From Coptis chinensis (lineage: Eukaryota; Streptophyta; Magnoliopsida; Ranunculales; Ranunculaceae), in the NCBI GenBank assembly GCA_015680905.1, contig CM027384.1, forward strand, positions 77,533,501 through 77,597,500: 64,000 nt of DNA. The letters run 5' to 3'. The translations under genes were made by a program, and so were the position numbers. Below the pieces are notes generated by a model. The model saw nothing but the letters and a program-made list of their open reading frames with translations, had not been told where the DNA came from and made no database searches. This document shows, one piece after another, positions 48,866-58,041 of the stretch (position 1 is the stretch's first letter; every line of letters begins with the position of its first letter).

Positions 48866-49316
48866 GGAAAAGCCACCTACAAGGGCATCAAGTTATGCAA
48901 AATCACCTCCATTAGTACCAAGGGAAAAAGCACCTACAAGGGCATCAAGTTCTGCAAAATCATCTCCATCAGTGCCAAGGGAAAAACCACCTACAAGGGC
49001 ATCAAGTTCTGCAAAATCACCTCCATTAGTGCCAAGGGAAAAACCACCTACAAGGGCATCAAGTTCTACAAAATCACCTCCATCAGTGCCAAGGGGAAAA
49101 CCACCTACAAGGGAATCAAGTTTTGCAAAATCACCTCCATCAATGCGAAGGGAAAAACCACCTCCAAGGCCGAGGGCATCAAGTTCTGCAAAATTAGCTG
49201 GTGTCACTCCAAGTCCACCACCTCCATCAGTGCCAAAAAGAAAAAGAGAAAAGCCACCTCCAAGGCCAAGGGCTTCAAATTTTGCAAAATCAGCTCAAAG
49301 GAAACCATGGAAGTGA
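48866..49316 (+). repeat. Pro/Ser/Lys repeats encoding the MULE C-terminus
   Basis: About seven copies of a 54-bp unit coding for PREKPPTRASSSAKSPP-type repeats, the last ones changing to PPPRPRASSSAK, and ending QRKPWK with TGA at 49314-49316. A related stretch of MESVA(P/T)-type repeats lies upstream at 48260-48540 and includes a TAA near 48407. The repeats keep a frame, so they may have been part of the transposase tail. Confidence 0.85.
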
Positions 49317-49724
49317 ATGGTTTGTGTTTGGTATGTTTGGATTTTGGATGTTTAAGTTTTTTGGATTGGAATATATGGACCAAGACACTATATGGGCTAT
49401 GGGCTATGTTTTATTTGGATTGGATTATTTTTTGGATGGTGGAATTATGCAAGGAATGTATTAACTTTGTAAAAAAATTTGGTGTGGTAAGTTTGCAACA
49501 AATTTAATGAAGGATTGAAATGTAAGACTAGACTAGACTCTGACTTTGAATCAATAAATCAATTTTCATTAAATGACTTGTAATTCGTGTTGCTTTGTAA
49601 ATTGTTGCATTAGGTAGAATTGGTTGGAATGTTGAATACAAGTACCATTCTTACTGCTATAAAAATAGTTGTATGTCATTTCATTTTTTACAGGTCAGTA
49701 GAAATAGTGAAGGGAAAGATAACT
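49317..49724 (+). other. Downstream region of the MULE transposase gene
   Basis: Contains AATAAATCAATTTTC near 49551, a likely polyadenylation region, and a TTTTTTACAG acceptor-like site at about 49692 ahead of the next ORF. Confidence 0.4.
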
Positions 49725-50123
49725 ATGGCTGCTGATGAGGATGTTGCAATTCTTGATATCATGAGGAGAAATAGAAATATTGGTAGGGGGGTATTTATAG
49801 AGGTTTTGTTGTGTGATGATGAGTTGAAATTGGTTGCATGTCGTAGGTGTGGGCAGAGGTGTTTTATAGAGGTTTTAGAAGAACATGTCAATGGAGAAGA
49901 AACTGAAGGTCCACCACCAGGTTTTGAAAATGTCAAAAAATCAGATCCTCCACCAAATGAAGCAGGATCATCTACTTGTTTGAGAAGATCAACAAGGCTC
50001 CAGGCAAATGTAGTAGTTCCACCACCAAACCTAGAACAGAGGCAACAAGTTAAGGAAATTGTTCTAGCATTGCATGCTACTGGTGTTTGCATGATCAAAA
50101 AGAAAAAGAAGCGATGTTGGTAG
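49725..50123 (+). CDS. Unidentified 132-aa ORF in the Mutator-like element
   Basis: Starts MAADEDVAILDIMRRNRNIG at the first good ATG after an acceptor-like site at about 49692; the frame is open further upstream to 49620. Visible features are one CxxC pair in ACRRCGQRCF, a repeated FIEVL phrase (residues about 24 and 48), a Pro-rich middle (GPPPGFEN, DPPPNEAGSS), a RRSTRLQ basic segment and a KKKKKRCW C-terminus. The basic end could bind nucleic acid or act as a nuclear signal, but no domain is recognised. It follows the transposase by about 400 bp in the same direction and faces the GRF-type pseudogene. Unlike everything around it, it has no stop or frameshift. Confidence 0.5.
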   Translation: MAADEDVAILDIMRRNRNIGRGVFIEVLLCDDELKLVACRRCGQRCFIEVLEEHVNGEETEGPPPGFENVKKSDPPPNEAGSSTCLRRSTRLQANVVVPPPNLEQRQQVKEIVLALHATGVCMIKKKKKRCW

Positions 50124-50426
50124 GATGTAAACCATGTTGTATTAGTTATGTGTGTATGTTTTCTATGTTTTCCTTTGCTTCTATTTTCAGTATGTTTTCT
50201 GTTTTCTTTCATGTTTAATGAAATGAAACCATGTTTAATATTCTTGTTTTAGTATGTTCAGTTTTTAGTTTTGTTTCTGACAACCAAAATGATGTTTCAA
50301 CCAAAATGACTTCAGTTTTGTTTCTGTTTCAGAGTACTTCAGTTCATTTTTGGTTAGAGTAGTAATATACATGAGCATATAAACCAAAATGACAAGCAAA
50401 ATCAAAATACATTTCTAATTAAGTTA

Positions 50427-50600
50427 TTTATAATTACACCAAAAGGGTAACCCATAGCAACAACAACAACTAACTCCATTTAAGCATTAGGCAACAACCA
50501 TAACATAAATTCCTTATAATTACACCAAAATGGGAACCCATAGCAACATCATCAACTGACTCCATTTAAGCATTAGGCAACAACCATATAACACAACGAC
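50427..50600. repeat. 87-bp tandem duplication at the end of the GRF pseudogene
   Basis: Two copies starting TTATAATTACACCAAAA and containing CTCCATTTAAGCATTAGGCA. The second copy overlaps the C-terminal codons and stop of the minus-strand gene. Confidence 0.85.
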
Positions 50601-51100
50601 AATAAGGATAAAAATGTATGCTTTTCTACATGCTTTCCTACTAGCTAAATACTTCTTCTCCATTTCATTCGATTGTTCAAGCAACTCCACCTTGAGCCTC
50701 TTCTCATCATCCAAAAAATTCTCTTAATAATTTGTTCAAATTCTTAAGTTCCACGTTCACACCACTCAAAGTTTCATACTTATGTTCCATCACTTCATGC
50801 CTCGTATACAAATCTGGATTTGGTCTCCCTTAATTCACTTTTGCATGAAGCAAAGATTCATACTTATGCTTCAGTGCTTCATGCCTCATATACAACTCCT
50901 TATATTTTTGCCCTAGATTCATATCATTAACCCATACGAAAAATAAGCAATGCCCATTTGGAAATTTCTTGCATCCAGCAAACCTCACTCCTTCCTAGAT
51001 TCTTGTCAGTGAAAGAAACTTGGATGGGTGCAGGATCTCCACATTAACAAGAATAGCCAGAATTGACTGAGCTCGAACTCAATATCTGTATTAAAACAAA
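50520..51100 (-). pseudogene. GRF-type zinc-finger protein with C-terminal membrane segment
   Basis: Minus strand. The GRF finger is recognisable at about 51055-50930: a CxCG start (with a stop in the x position) followed by DPAPIQVSFTDKNLGR, a one-base frameshift, then RFAGCKKFPNGHCLFFVWVND. These are the ligands and the NPGRRF-like and CxFF(x)W features of GRF fingers. A charged coiled-coil-like part follows (KYKELYMRHEALKHKYESLL, then EKRLKVELLEQSNEMEKKY) with one stop and one frameshift. The C-terminus is a hydrophobic segment (YIFILIVVVLYGCC) ending at 50520. Small plant GRF-coiled coil-membrane proteins of this build are common in repeat-rich regions. An upstream exon is likely, because an intron-type ACAG precedes at about 51085. 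It is convergent with the MULE ORFs. Confidence 0.7.
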
Positions 51101-51520
51101 TGAAATTGAATAAATAAAAATTTGAAATTGAAACAAAGAGATGATGTATAATAAGGATAGATTAACTTCACATTATCTTAGCCTCAATTTCTAATTAAAT
51201 CGAAGTAATTTCGAGAAAAACAAACAGAACAAATTAGTAGAAAGAAACAATCAAGAAACAAACAGGTGGCTGCTTTTATTTGTTGGGGAAGACAATGGTA
51301 GACCACACGGTAATAACAACGGTACTTTTCTACTCACATTCTTTCTTCACACGTGACTTTCACGTGCCTTCTTCCACTGATCTGGTGAGGTGGCTCCTCT
51401 AGTATACGTGTCCAACATTTTCCTTATTTGGAAAAAAACATTTTTGAATTACGGAATTTGTTTATATTAGATAACGGCTGATTTGAACGATAATTTAACA
51501 GATTACTTGGATTGACAAAT
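51101..51520. other. Junction region between the MULE-related and PIF sequences
   Basis: Contains stacked CACGTG-type motifs (51350-51370) and AT-rich sequence. I could not find a Mutator-type terminal inverted repeat or a 9-bp duplication that matches the left side near 39518. Confidence 0.4.
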
Positions 51521-53181
51521 TTAAAAATTGATGAGAAAAAAAGTGTTACCCACTTTGGCTGTTTTTTCTTCTTTAAGACCACTCCTAATCCTCAAGAATA
51601 GGTGATTGCTCATTATGTTGCACTTTCGAAATAAAACTTCATCTATGTAGGATTGACGCCAAAATAATCGGCATTTAAAGAGCTTTCCCGTTGCCCTATT
51701 ATGGTTCCTATAAGCGCGTCCTGGGACCAACCCAATACGGAGAGTTGGTTGATTGGAGTTTTCAATGATATGAGCTGTTGTAACAAGATTAATTTGAATT
51801 GCAAGTGCAGCTGTTGTCAACACTTCTTGTTCATGCATGAAGTGTCTGATAGGGTTATATACTAAAAGCATTACTTTTGTATTAACTCCAATTCTTTATA
51901 TTTTGAATGAGAATCATATGGGCAAATATCATGCATATTATATATGTTATTAGTTATATACATGCGTCTAATACTTTATGTTGTAGATGATATGGTGTGT
52001 GGTGACACACAGAAGATCATATCATCAGTACCTTATAAAGTATAAGTAAACGTTCACAACCTAGATGGATTTGGTCAAACCATTGGTACGGTTGTAGTAT
52101 AATCTGGTATTAGTCTATCTTGACTACAAGATTACACTAGTACACTTTGTGTATATTGAACATGACCAAGTGAGGTTGTTTCTCTTTATACTGACTATAT
52201 AAGAGAACAAACACCTTTGTTATTATGGATGTTTGTCCTCTTAATCTAGATATAATAACGGGCACTTGCGTGCATTGTACATTGTTTTAAATCATCAATG
52301 AGTGAGATTCATTTGTGAATCAACAAACTCGATGGATTGGGTAATGACATTATATGTAAGGTGTGTTGTTGATTATAGAAGGAATTCGTGACCCGCAGGA
52401 AGTCGGGCTGATGATGTCCCCTTGAGGAGCTCATAAGAATTGTCATGTAAACCCTGTAGGTGGATTTAATCCGGCATGACAATGAGGTTGAGTGGTACTA
52501 CTCAAGGACTAAGAAGTTGATTAATGTAGTTGTCAGTAACTTGACTTAATCAACGGGCATTCGATATCTTAAACACGGGGAGATCAATAAGCATATAATA
52601 TGGATCCCATAAACGTAACACGTAATTTGGGATTAGAGCGGTAGTGCAACAATGGCCTTTAGTGAAATAAGTCATTTGTTGACGGACTTGGGCCGTGTGT
52701 TCTGAGCGAACATGGGAAGCCCAAGCCCATCAGGAGGCCCAACCCTAATTTCTCCTCATGGTCCCTGTTGTAGCCTATAAATAGAAACCTCTTCCTCTGG
52801 CCGTTTTTTACACAAGAAAAACTCAGGTTTTGCTCAAGGAAAGATAGATCCAAAATCGGTTCTAACTTTGTGAGTGAGAGATGCCAAAAGAGAAAGAAGA
52901 GGCTGGAAGATCGTTGCCCACACAACGTCCATTCTAAGGATAAGAATACAACAGAAGATCAAAAGGTTGCTAATTTCGTAGATCTTGAATTCTCAGAGAT
53001 ATCACAGCCGATCTAAAGGTATGATTCTAAACCAAACCGTTAACACCTTTATTCCTCTGACGCATGGTGTTTCGCGGTTAGTAAATTATTCGGTGAAACC
53101 ATAACGGTTTCTACAGTGTCTTTCAATATGTCGTCTTCTCTGGGAATCAAAATCATAATCATTATCACTATCATAATTCAT
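51521..53181 (-). pseudogene. PIF/Harbinger transposase, N-terminal part, split by a solo LTR
   Basis: In the minus sense the ATG at 53181-53179 starts an acidic MNYDSDNDYDFDSQRRR, which reaches the solo LTR at 53116. The frame resumes at 51846 with FMHEQEVLTTAALAIQ and runs to RAYRNHNRATGKLF, then FRKCNIMSNHLFLRI, the conserved N-terminal motif of plant PIF transposases (usually F(R/K)RRFRM..HLFLRI). Homology is lost at about 51570, where the catalytic half should begin; that half is at 38777-39517 on the same strand. The LTR duplication (GACAC in this sense) keeps the frame on both sides. The start and its divergent partner at 53649 fit a normal PIF layout. Confidence 0.82.
51847..53115 (+). 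mobile_element. Solo LTR (1269 bp) in the PIF transposase gene
   Basis: Perfect GTGTC duplication at 51842-51846 and 53116-53120. It runs from TGATAGGGTTATATAC to ACGGTTTCTACA. A promoter-like part at 52680-52800 has GGGCC motifs and TATAAATAG at 52776, giving the + orientation. No internal sequence is present. The family is probably copia-like by general LTR layout, but no coding part proves it. Confidence 0.85.
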
Positions 53182-53648
53182 TTTGCTAGTAAATAAATTA
53201 TGAAAGAAAAATTAAAAATATTCAGAGAAGTTGAGTTGTGTGAGAGAGCAAATTGGTTTATGTTATATATAAAGATAGTTGAAATCCACGGCTTTTATGT
53301 ATTATAATTTTACACTTCTTAAAAAAGATTATACCCTTGGTATACGACATAATCTCTTAGCCAATTCTGTAACTTGCACACACCCCATTAAATAAATTGC
53401 ATGCATGATTCATTTCAATCTTACCCACAACCCAATAAATAGTGTTTGACATTATTCATTCCAATCTTGCCCACAACCCAATGACCCTAATCAATACATA
53501 CCACAAGAATATGAAATCCAATAATTCAATCTTATCAACTTTCCAGATATAAAAAGACTGTCTTCATCTCTCTCTCTTATTCCCGCAAACATTAATAATA
53601 CTTTATTTATGTATATCAATAACACATTACCATTGTCTTTCAGTAGCA
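53182..53648. promoter_or_regulatory. Divergent intergenic region of the PIF element
   Basis: 467 bp between the start codons of the transposase (minus) and the Myb-like ORF (plus). It has TATA-like TATATATAAAG near 53262 and CT-rich stretches near 53565. In PIF/Harbinger elements such a region usually serves both genes. Confidence 0.5.
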
Positions 53649-54665
53649 ATGTCAAGCGGGGGAGCATCCTTTAGCGTTGATGAAGACACAATATTATGCC
53701 AAACATGGTTGGATAATTCAATTGATCCAATTATCGGAACAAATCAATCAGGCAACATGTTGTGGGATAAAATTAAAGAACAATTTGAGAATCAGAGGAT
53801 GATGCGGGGTTTTACAGAGGCATGAACTATGAGAAGTGTTAAAAGTCGTTGGCAACTTCTAAATAAAGCAGTTACTTTATTTCGAGGCCGAATGTTTGAA
53901 TCAAGACAATGATATGAACATATCAGGAACTAACGAAATGGACATTGTAAGTTATTTTTTATATATATAAATTATTTAGCTATAATATAATTGATTAAAC
54001 TCAAACTAATATTTTTTTTTCTTTTACAGATGGTGCAAGCAAGGAAGTTGTATGTCACCAGGTCTTCAGATAATAAACCCTTCAAATTTGATGATGCATG
54101 GTTTATTTTGAAAGACTAGGAAAAATGGGCGCGCCATTCAGTTCCAACTACACCTGGTTTCTCTCAAACTAATTTTCACAACAGGTCTCCAACTCTATTA
54201 AACGAACAAGATAGCATTGGGGAACACCTGATTCTGAAATGCAAGGACATGGTTCATCAAAAAGACCAGATTGTGGAAAAGACAAATCAAAACAAAAAAA
54301 AATAGTTGACAGTCAAAACGAATATTCTCTCAAAGAATTAACGCGACAATCTCAACATGTGATGGAGGCCATTAAGGCAGTGACTGACCATAGGAAAAAA
54401 TTATATGAAAGTGAAGTGTCTAATCCTTCAAGGGTTAAACTTGCCGAAAAACAAAAGAATTGCGTGAGACGTTGGCATGGGAAAAGGAGATCATGAGCAC
54501 AAATACATCGACTATGACACCTCAAGGAAAATAATGGTACAAAAACACAAAGAAACAAATCTTGAAAGATCGAACTCTTCGCAATGCACGAACTGCTTCA
54601 AGAATTTGCACTTTGAAAAGTACGGGAAAGAAAAAGATTGATTAAGTATTTTAAATGCTTCATAA
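53649..54665 (+). pseudogene. PIF/Harbinger ORF1 (Myb/SANT-like), degenerate
   Basis: ATG at 53649 (MSSGGASFSVDEDTILCQTW). The Myb/SANT-like domain is seen in LDNSIDPIIGTNQSG, MLWDKIKEQFEN and RSVKSRWQLLNKAV. A TGA at about 53824 and a one-base shift near 53909 break it. A GT-AG intron (about 53948-54030) separates it from exon 2, which reads MVQARKLYVTRSSDNKPFKF then DDAWFILKD with a TAG, and a Lys-rich C-terminal part (GKDKSKQKK) followed by a helical tail. This partner protein helps the transposase enter the nucleus and bind the ends in characterised PIF/Harbinger systems. It is annotated as glutathione transferase T3-like in many plant genomes, by error of transfer. Confidence 0.82.
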
Positions 54666-54895
54666 GTATTTGATGCATTTTTAATGTATTTCCTTTTAAT
54701 TTTTTTTTTCAATAAATGTTTTATTTCAATAATTAATTAAGTTGTTGTAAATTGGAATGAATTTAATCTTAAAATTAAAATTAGAACAAATATTATAGAA
54801 ATACAACTAAAGCACAAAAATATAAAATGGTAGGATAGAATGGTAATTGCACAAATTAATTTATTAAAAAAAGACTTAAAATAGTAGAATTCAAT

Positions 54896-54954
54896 TCTAA
54901 CTGCTACTGTGAGTGGCGGGTGGAAATATGAATGGAAATTCTAACCGCCATAGT
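54896..54954. repeat. Dispersed short motif (TTCTAACCGCCAT type)
   Basis: CAATTCTAACTGCTACTG, GTGGCGGGTGG and AATTCTAACCGCCATAG resemble the 38-bp repeats at 30573 and 34881 and the phrase at 34936. It may be the terminal region of a repeat family into which other elements inserted. Confidence 0.35.
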
Positions 54955-57502
54955 TATAACACCGTGTTTTACTTTTACTTTTCCTATAATAATAATAATA
55001 AGAATAATAAGAATAGGTTAAACTAAATATAGGATAACTATCAGTTAAGGATAAAAGTCCCGTAAGTAAATAGATAAGTTTTAGCCTTGTTTTTCGGTGA
55101 GGTTTTTAAAACTGATAGGGGGATTCTCATGTAGAGTTTTTTTGGGGAAAAACACAGAAAAACTTTTATACAGAAAAAAAAGAAAGGGTTTTATTGAAAG
55201 AAGAAAAGGAAGATTTTTCTGATAGCTGGTTGATAGTCGGAGCGCGCTAAAGGTGAGTAGATATATTATGTTTTTATAAAGTTCTTGTTGTTTACTGTAG
55301 ATTGCATGAGGATGAACCAATATGATTTTTACTGTTCATATACTGTTGTAGGAGTCTAATTTAGACTGTATACTATTTAGCGTTAACTTCGTATACAACT
55401 TTGAATAACCATCTGTCTCCGGAAAACTTAAAACGAGGGTATTAAATTGATGTTGGCTGCTATAAAAATAGTGGTCGACTTATGTATTGGCTACGCGCTT
55501 TCGCCAAAAGAACCAATTCGCACTATTTTGTTTTGTGTGAATGCGATTGTTTTGGTTGAATTTGCTGTGATGTTATACTGTGGATTTGATGTTGATTATT
55601 ATGGATTGATTGGGTGTGTGAGTGTTGTAGAGTGAGGGAAAGGCGATGTTGAAGCTTTAAAAAGGGTTGTAATGGTGTCGAGACCAATTGGTGAGGAGTG
55701 AGGATGTTTGGGGTTTGATTAAAGTTAGGTTTTTGGTGGAGATCAAAAGTGGAAACTGATTGGTGGTGGTTGGAGGTTACAGTGGTGCAGGTGAAGCTCT
55801 GAGCATCCATTAATGGCGTCGTCGTGAGTTTCACAGTATAAAGGAATCGAGAGTTGATGGTATAGGTAGGTGGAGTTTTTCGTGGGGATGAAAACCGCTG
55901 GGTTCATTTTGGTTATAGATGGCCGGTGGTGGCTGCATAGGTGGTGGAGTCGTTGGTGAATGGAGGAGGAAGAAGGAGAAGAAAACGCACTATTGTTTCT
56001 TTTTAGTTGGGCTTGGGCTTGGGCCGGCATGTGGGTTGAGATGTTTTAAACTTTAGAATTTCGTATTTGAATTTTAGTTTTAGACTTTGGGCCTTTGACT
56101 TTGGGCTTTTGGGTTATAGGAGTTTGGGGCTGGTTAACTGCTGTTGACCTGGCTAGTTGACTGCTGTTGACTTTTTGTAGGTTGACTTTGACTGTTGACC
56201 AGGATTGACTTTGACCAGTTGACCCAATTTGACCTTTTAACTCGGATTATGATTTGGGCTATTAGGATAGGTCTAGGGCTATTAACATGCTTGACGTTAG
56301 GCTAAGACCTTTATATATACGTGTGTACGTGTATTAACTACTATGTGATATTTCAGTTTTTATATACGACGCTATGACACTTAGACATCGATATATTAAT
56401 AACGCGTAAACAATAATAACAGAAACAAGATATTCTTCGTTCTCTGAAATAATATATGCAATAAAGTTCTATAATGCGTAAACAATTTACCGCACCCTTG
56501 TAGATCTCTCCACGCATCAAGTTTTGAAAAGGAGTTTTATGACTGAAGATGTCATGTGATAGGTGGGCATTTATTGAATGTGTCATAAATGGCTCGTTAG
56601 TGTTATAATTGGGTATTCATTGACTGTGCCATGAATGACCCGGGTATTCAGTGAACGTGTCATGAATGATTAGATTGTTTGGACTACCCTAGAGAGGAAC
56701 TAAGGTATTCGCCTTGCGGGTTAGTTGTATTCATTGATTGTACGGGTGTGCTTGGACTTGCATTTGCATACCTATAAGATATGTACATATGTTATATAAA
56801 ATTACTAACTTTCTTTTGCAGGAGGGTAGGACTTAATAATATTTTGTGCAGGGACGCGGTCCTACCCTTATCCAGAAGTGGATATCGGTAAGTTTTAATT
56901 CAGTTACCTAGTTATTAAAATGAGTTATGATAATGAGTTAATAGAATGGAAGTCTTGCTTGGGAAGAAACTATGCCGGTTGAAATGACGAAACTACCTGT
57001 CTTCCAAGCTGAAAAGGATTAAGTTATGGGAAAATATAAAGTGATTGTTTGAATAATTAAAGTATGAGAATGTTTATATGTGGTTAATCTACTCATACCA
57101 GCAAATTCTATTTTTGCTGACCCATGTTTGTTTTGTTTTGGCAACGTGGGTGTGTTCTTGGGAATATAGGTGGAAGGCAGTGGAACCACGGCGTTTGATT
57201 TGGATTTGTTTCTGGAGCAGTCCGGGAGTTTATTTTTAATAGGTCTAATCTTTTTGGAAATATGTAATAACGTAGTTGCATATTCATATGACATGAGAAT
57301 ACGATGTTGAAGATCTATTATTCTTAGAGTTTTATATGATGATTTTTGAACGGAAGATAGTCTTTTAATAAAGTGATGGTTGAGAAATTTTGGAGATATT
57401 TTGTTGTTAAATTGATTCTTTATGATGTGGGTTTTAGGTTTTGACATGTGTTGTATTCACCCCGTCATAGCCTGGGTTTTTAGACAATTGAACCGAGTGA
57501 TG
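54955..57502 (+). mobile_element. LTR of the 2.6 kb Tekay-like family, interrupted at its 3' end
   Basis: Begins TATAACACCGTGTTTTAC and matches the reverse complement of 15381 down to about 12776. The last 63 bp of the LTR are missing because a Tat-type element inserted at 57503. It contains an AAGGTGAGTA donor-like site near 55250 and GCAGGGACGCGGTCCTACCC near 56848. Whether it is solo or part of a full element cannot be seen, because its right end lies beyond the window. Confidence 0.85.
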
Positions 57503-57983
57503 TGTTTCGACCCCCACCTACGTGGCAAACGTCCATTGGTAGGAGTCTCCACTTTATTCGTTTAATCGACAGGGCTAAAGCCCAATTTGCAATACCATGG
57601 ATCAATGTACAGGCCCATTAACTCATGTGTCTAAGGCTGAACCTTAGCCACATGGCTTGCCACTAATGTACATTGATTTATGTCCAGATTCATTTCTTAT
57701 CAAAGAGATAATTATCAGTTGAGAGTTATATTCTATCACAATGACTCAAACTACAAGAATACTTGATCTACAAGGACTCTCTACTCTACCTATATAAATA
57801 CCAAACTATTTTTCATTCAAACCGTTTCTTGAGACTTGATCCCACCGATAATTTGGGGTAATGAGGGCAACCGCAAGGTACAGATCTCATCATTCCCCCG
57901 ATCACCATCATTTTTCTAATTACTTTTATCGCTCTTCGCCTTTTTATCAACACTTGGTGTTTTGATCATATTTGGTCGAAACA
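57503..57983 (+). repeat. 5' LTR of the Tat element
   Basis: 481 bp with TG and CA ends. A TATATAAATACC promoter motif lies at about 57791. Confidence 0.92.
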
Positions 57984-57987
57984 TAAT

Positions 57988-58003
57988 TGGCGCTCGTCTG
58001 CGG
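57988..58003 (+). other. Primer-binding site of the Tat element
   Basis: TGGCGCTCGTCTGCGG four bases after the LTR, a changed form of the TGGCGCCGTCTGTGG seen at 10162. Confidence 0.75.
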
Positions 58004-58041
58004 TTCTTATACTACACCCTCGATCACGCTCTGCGAAAGTT

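Larger units (their letters stand above)
39536..49316 (+). pseudogene. Mutator-like (MuDR/MURA-type) transposase, split by three insertions
   Basis: Coding pieces lie at 39536-39656, 42391-44353 and 47754-49316. In order: an N-terminal MuDR domain (GKFVDEGGLFYSKEQ, ISYFELIG, then VKEDLGLTDVTKMYYLVHG), an acidic linker, a DNA-binding region (QIKSLRSEHSCVR, WKLSEFIQHTKETHNVEV), and the MULE catalytic core with GIDGCFLKGF (Asp), IITDQQKGLIPAV (Asp) and ENNMCECFNG (Glu). A SWIM finger (QTCASRMWDLKGIPCSHAV) follows; the second Cys of the usual CxC is Ser. Then a degenerate zinc knuckle (CSNCHNVSHNRKTC) and a Pro/Ser repeat tail. Frameshifts near 42650, 42960, 43140 and 43657 and stops kill it. No terminal inverted repeat is visible on the left, where it abuts PIF coding sequence within about 20 bp. 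Confidence 0.9.

Noticed and set aside
53649..54665. Annotation as a glutathione transferase T3-like protein
   Set aside because: That name is transferred in databases. The residues show a Myb/SANT-like PIF ORF1 with no glutathione transferase fold.
55447..56030. Several frames of 60-100 codons on both strands
   Set aside because: They fall in the LTR at 54955-57502 and are not kept in the copy at 12713-15381.
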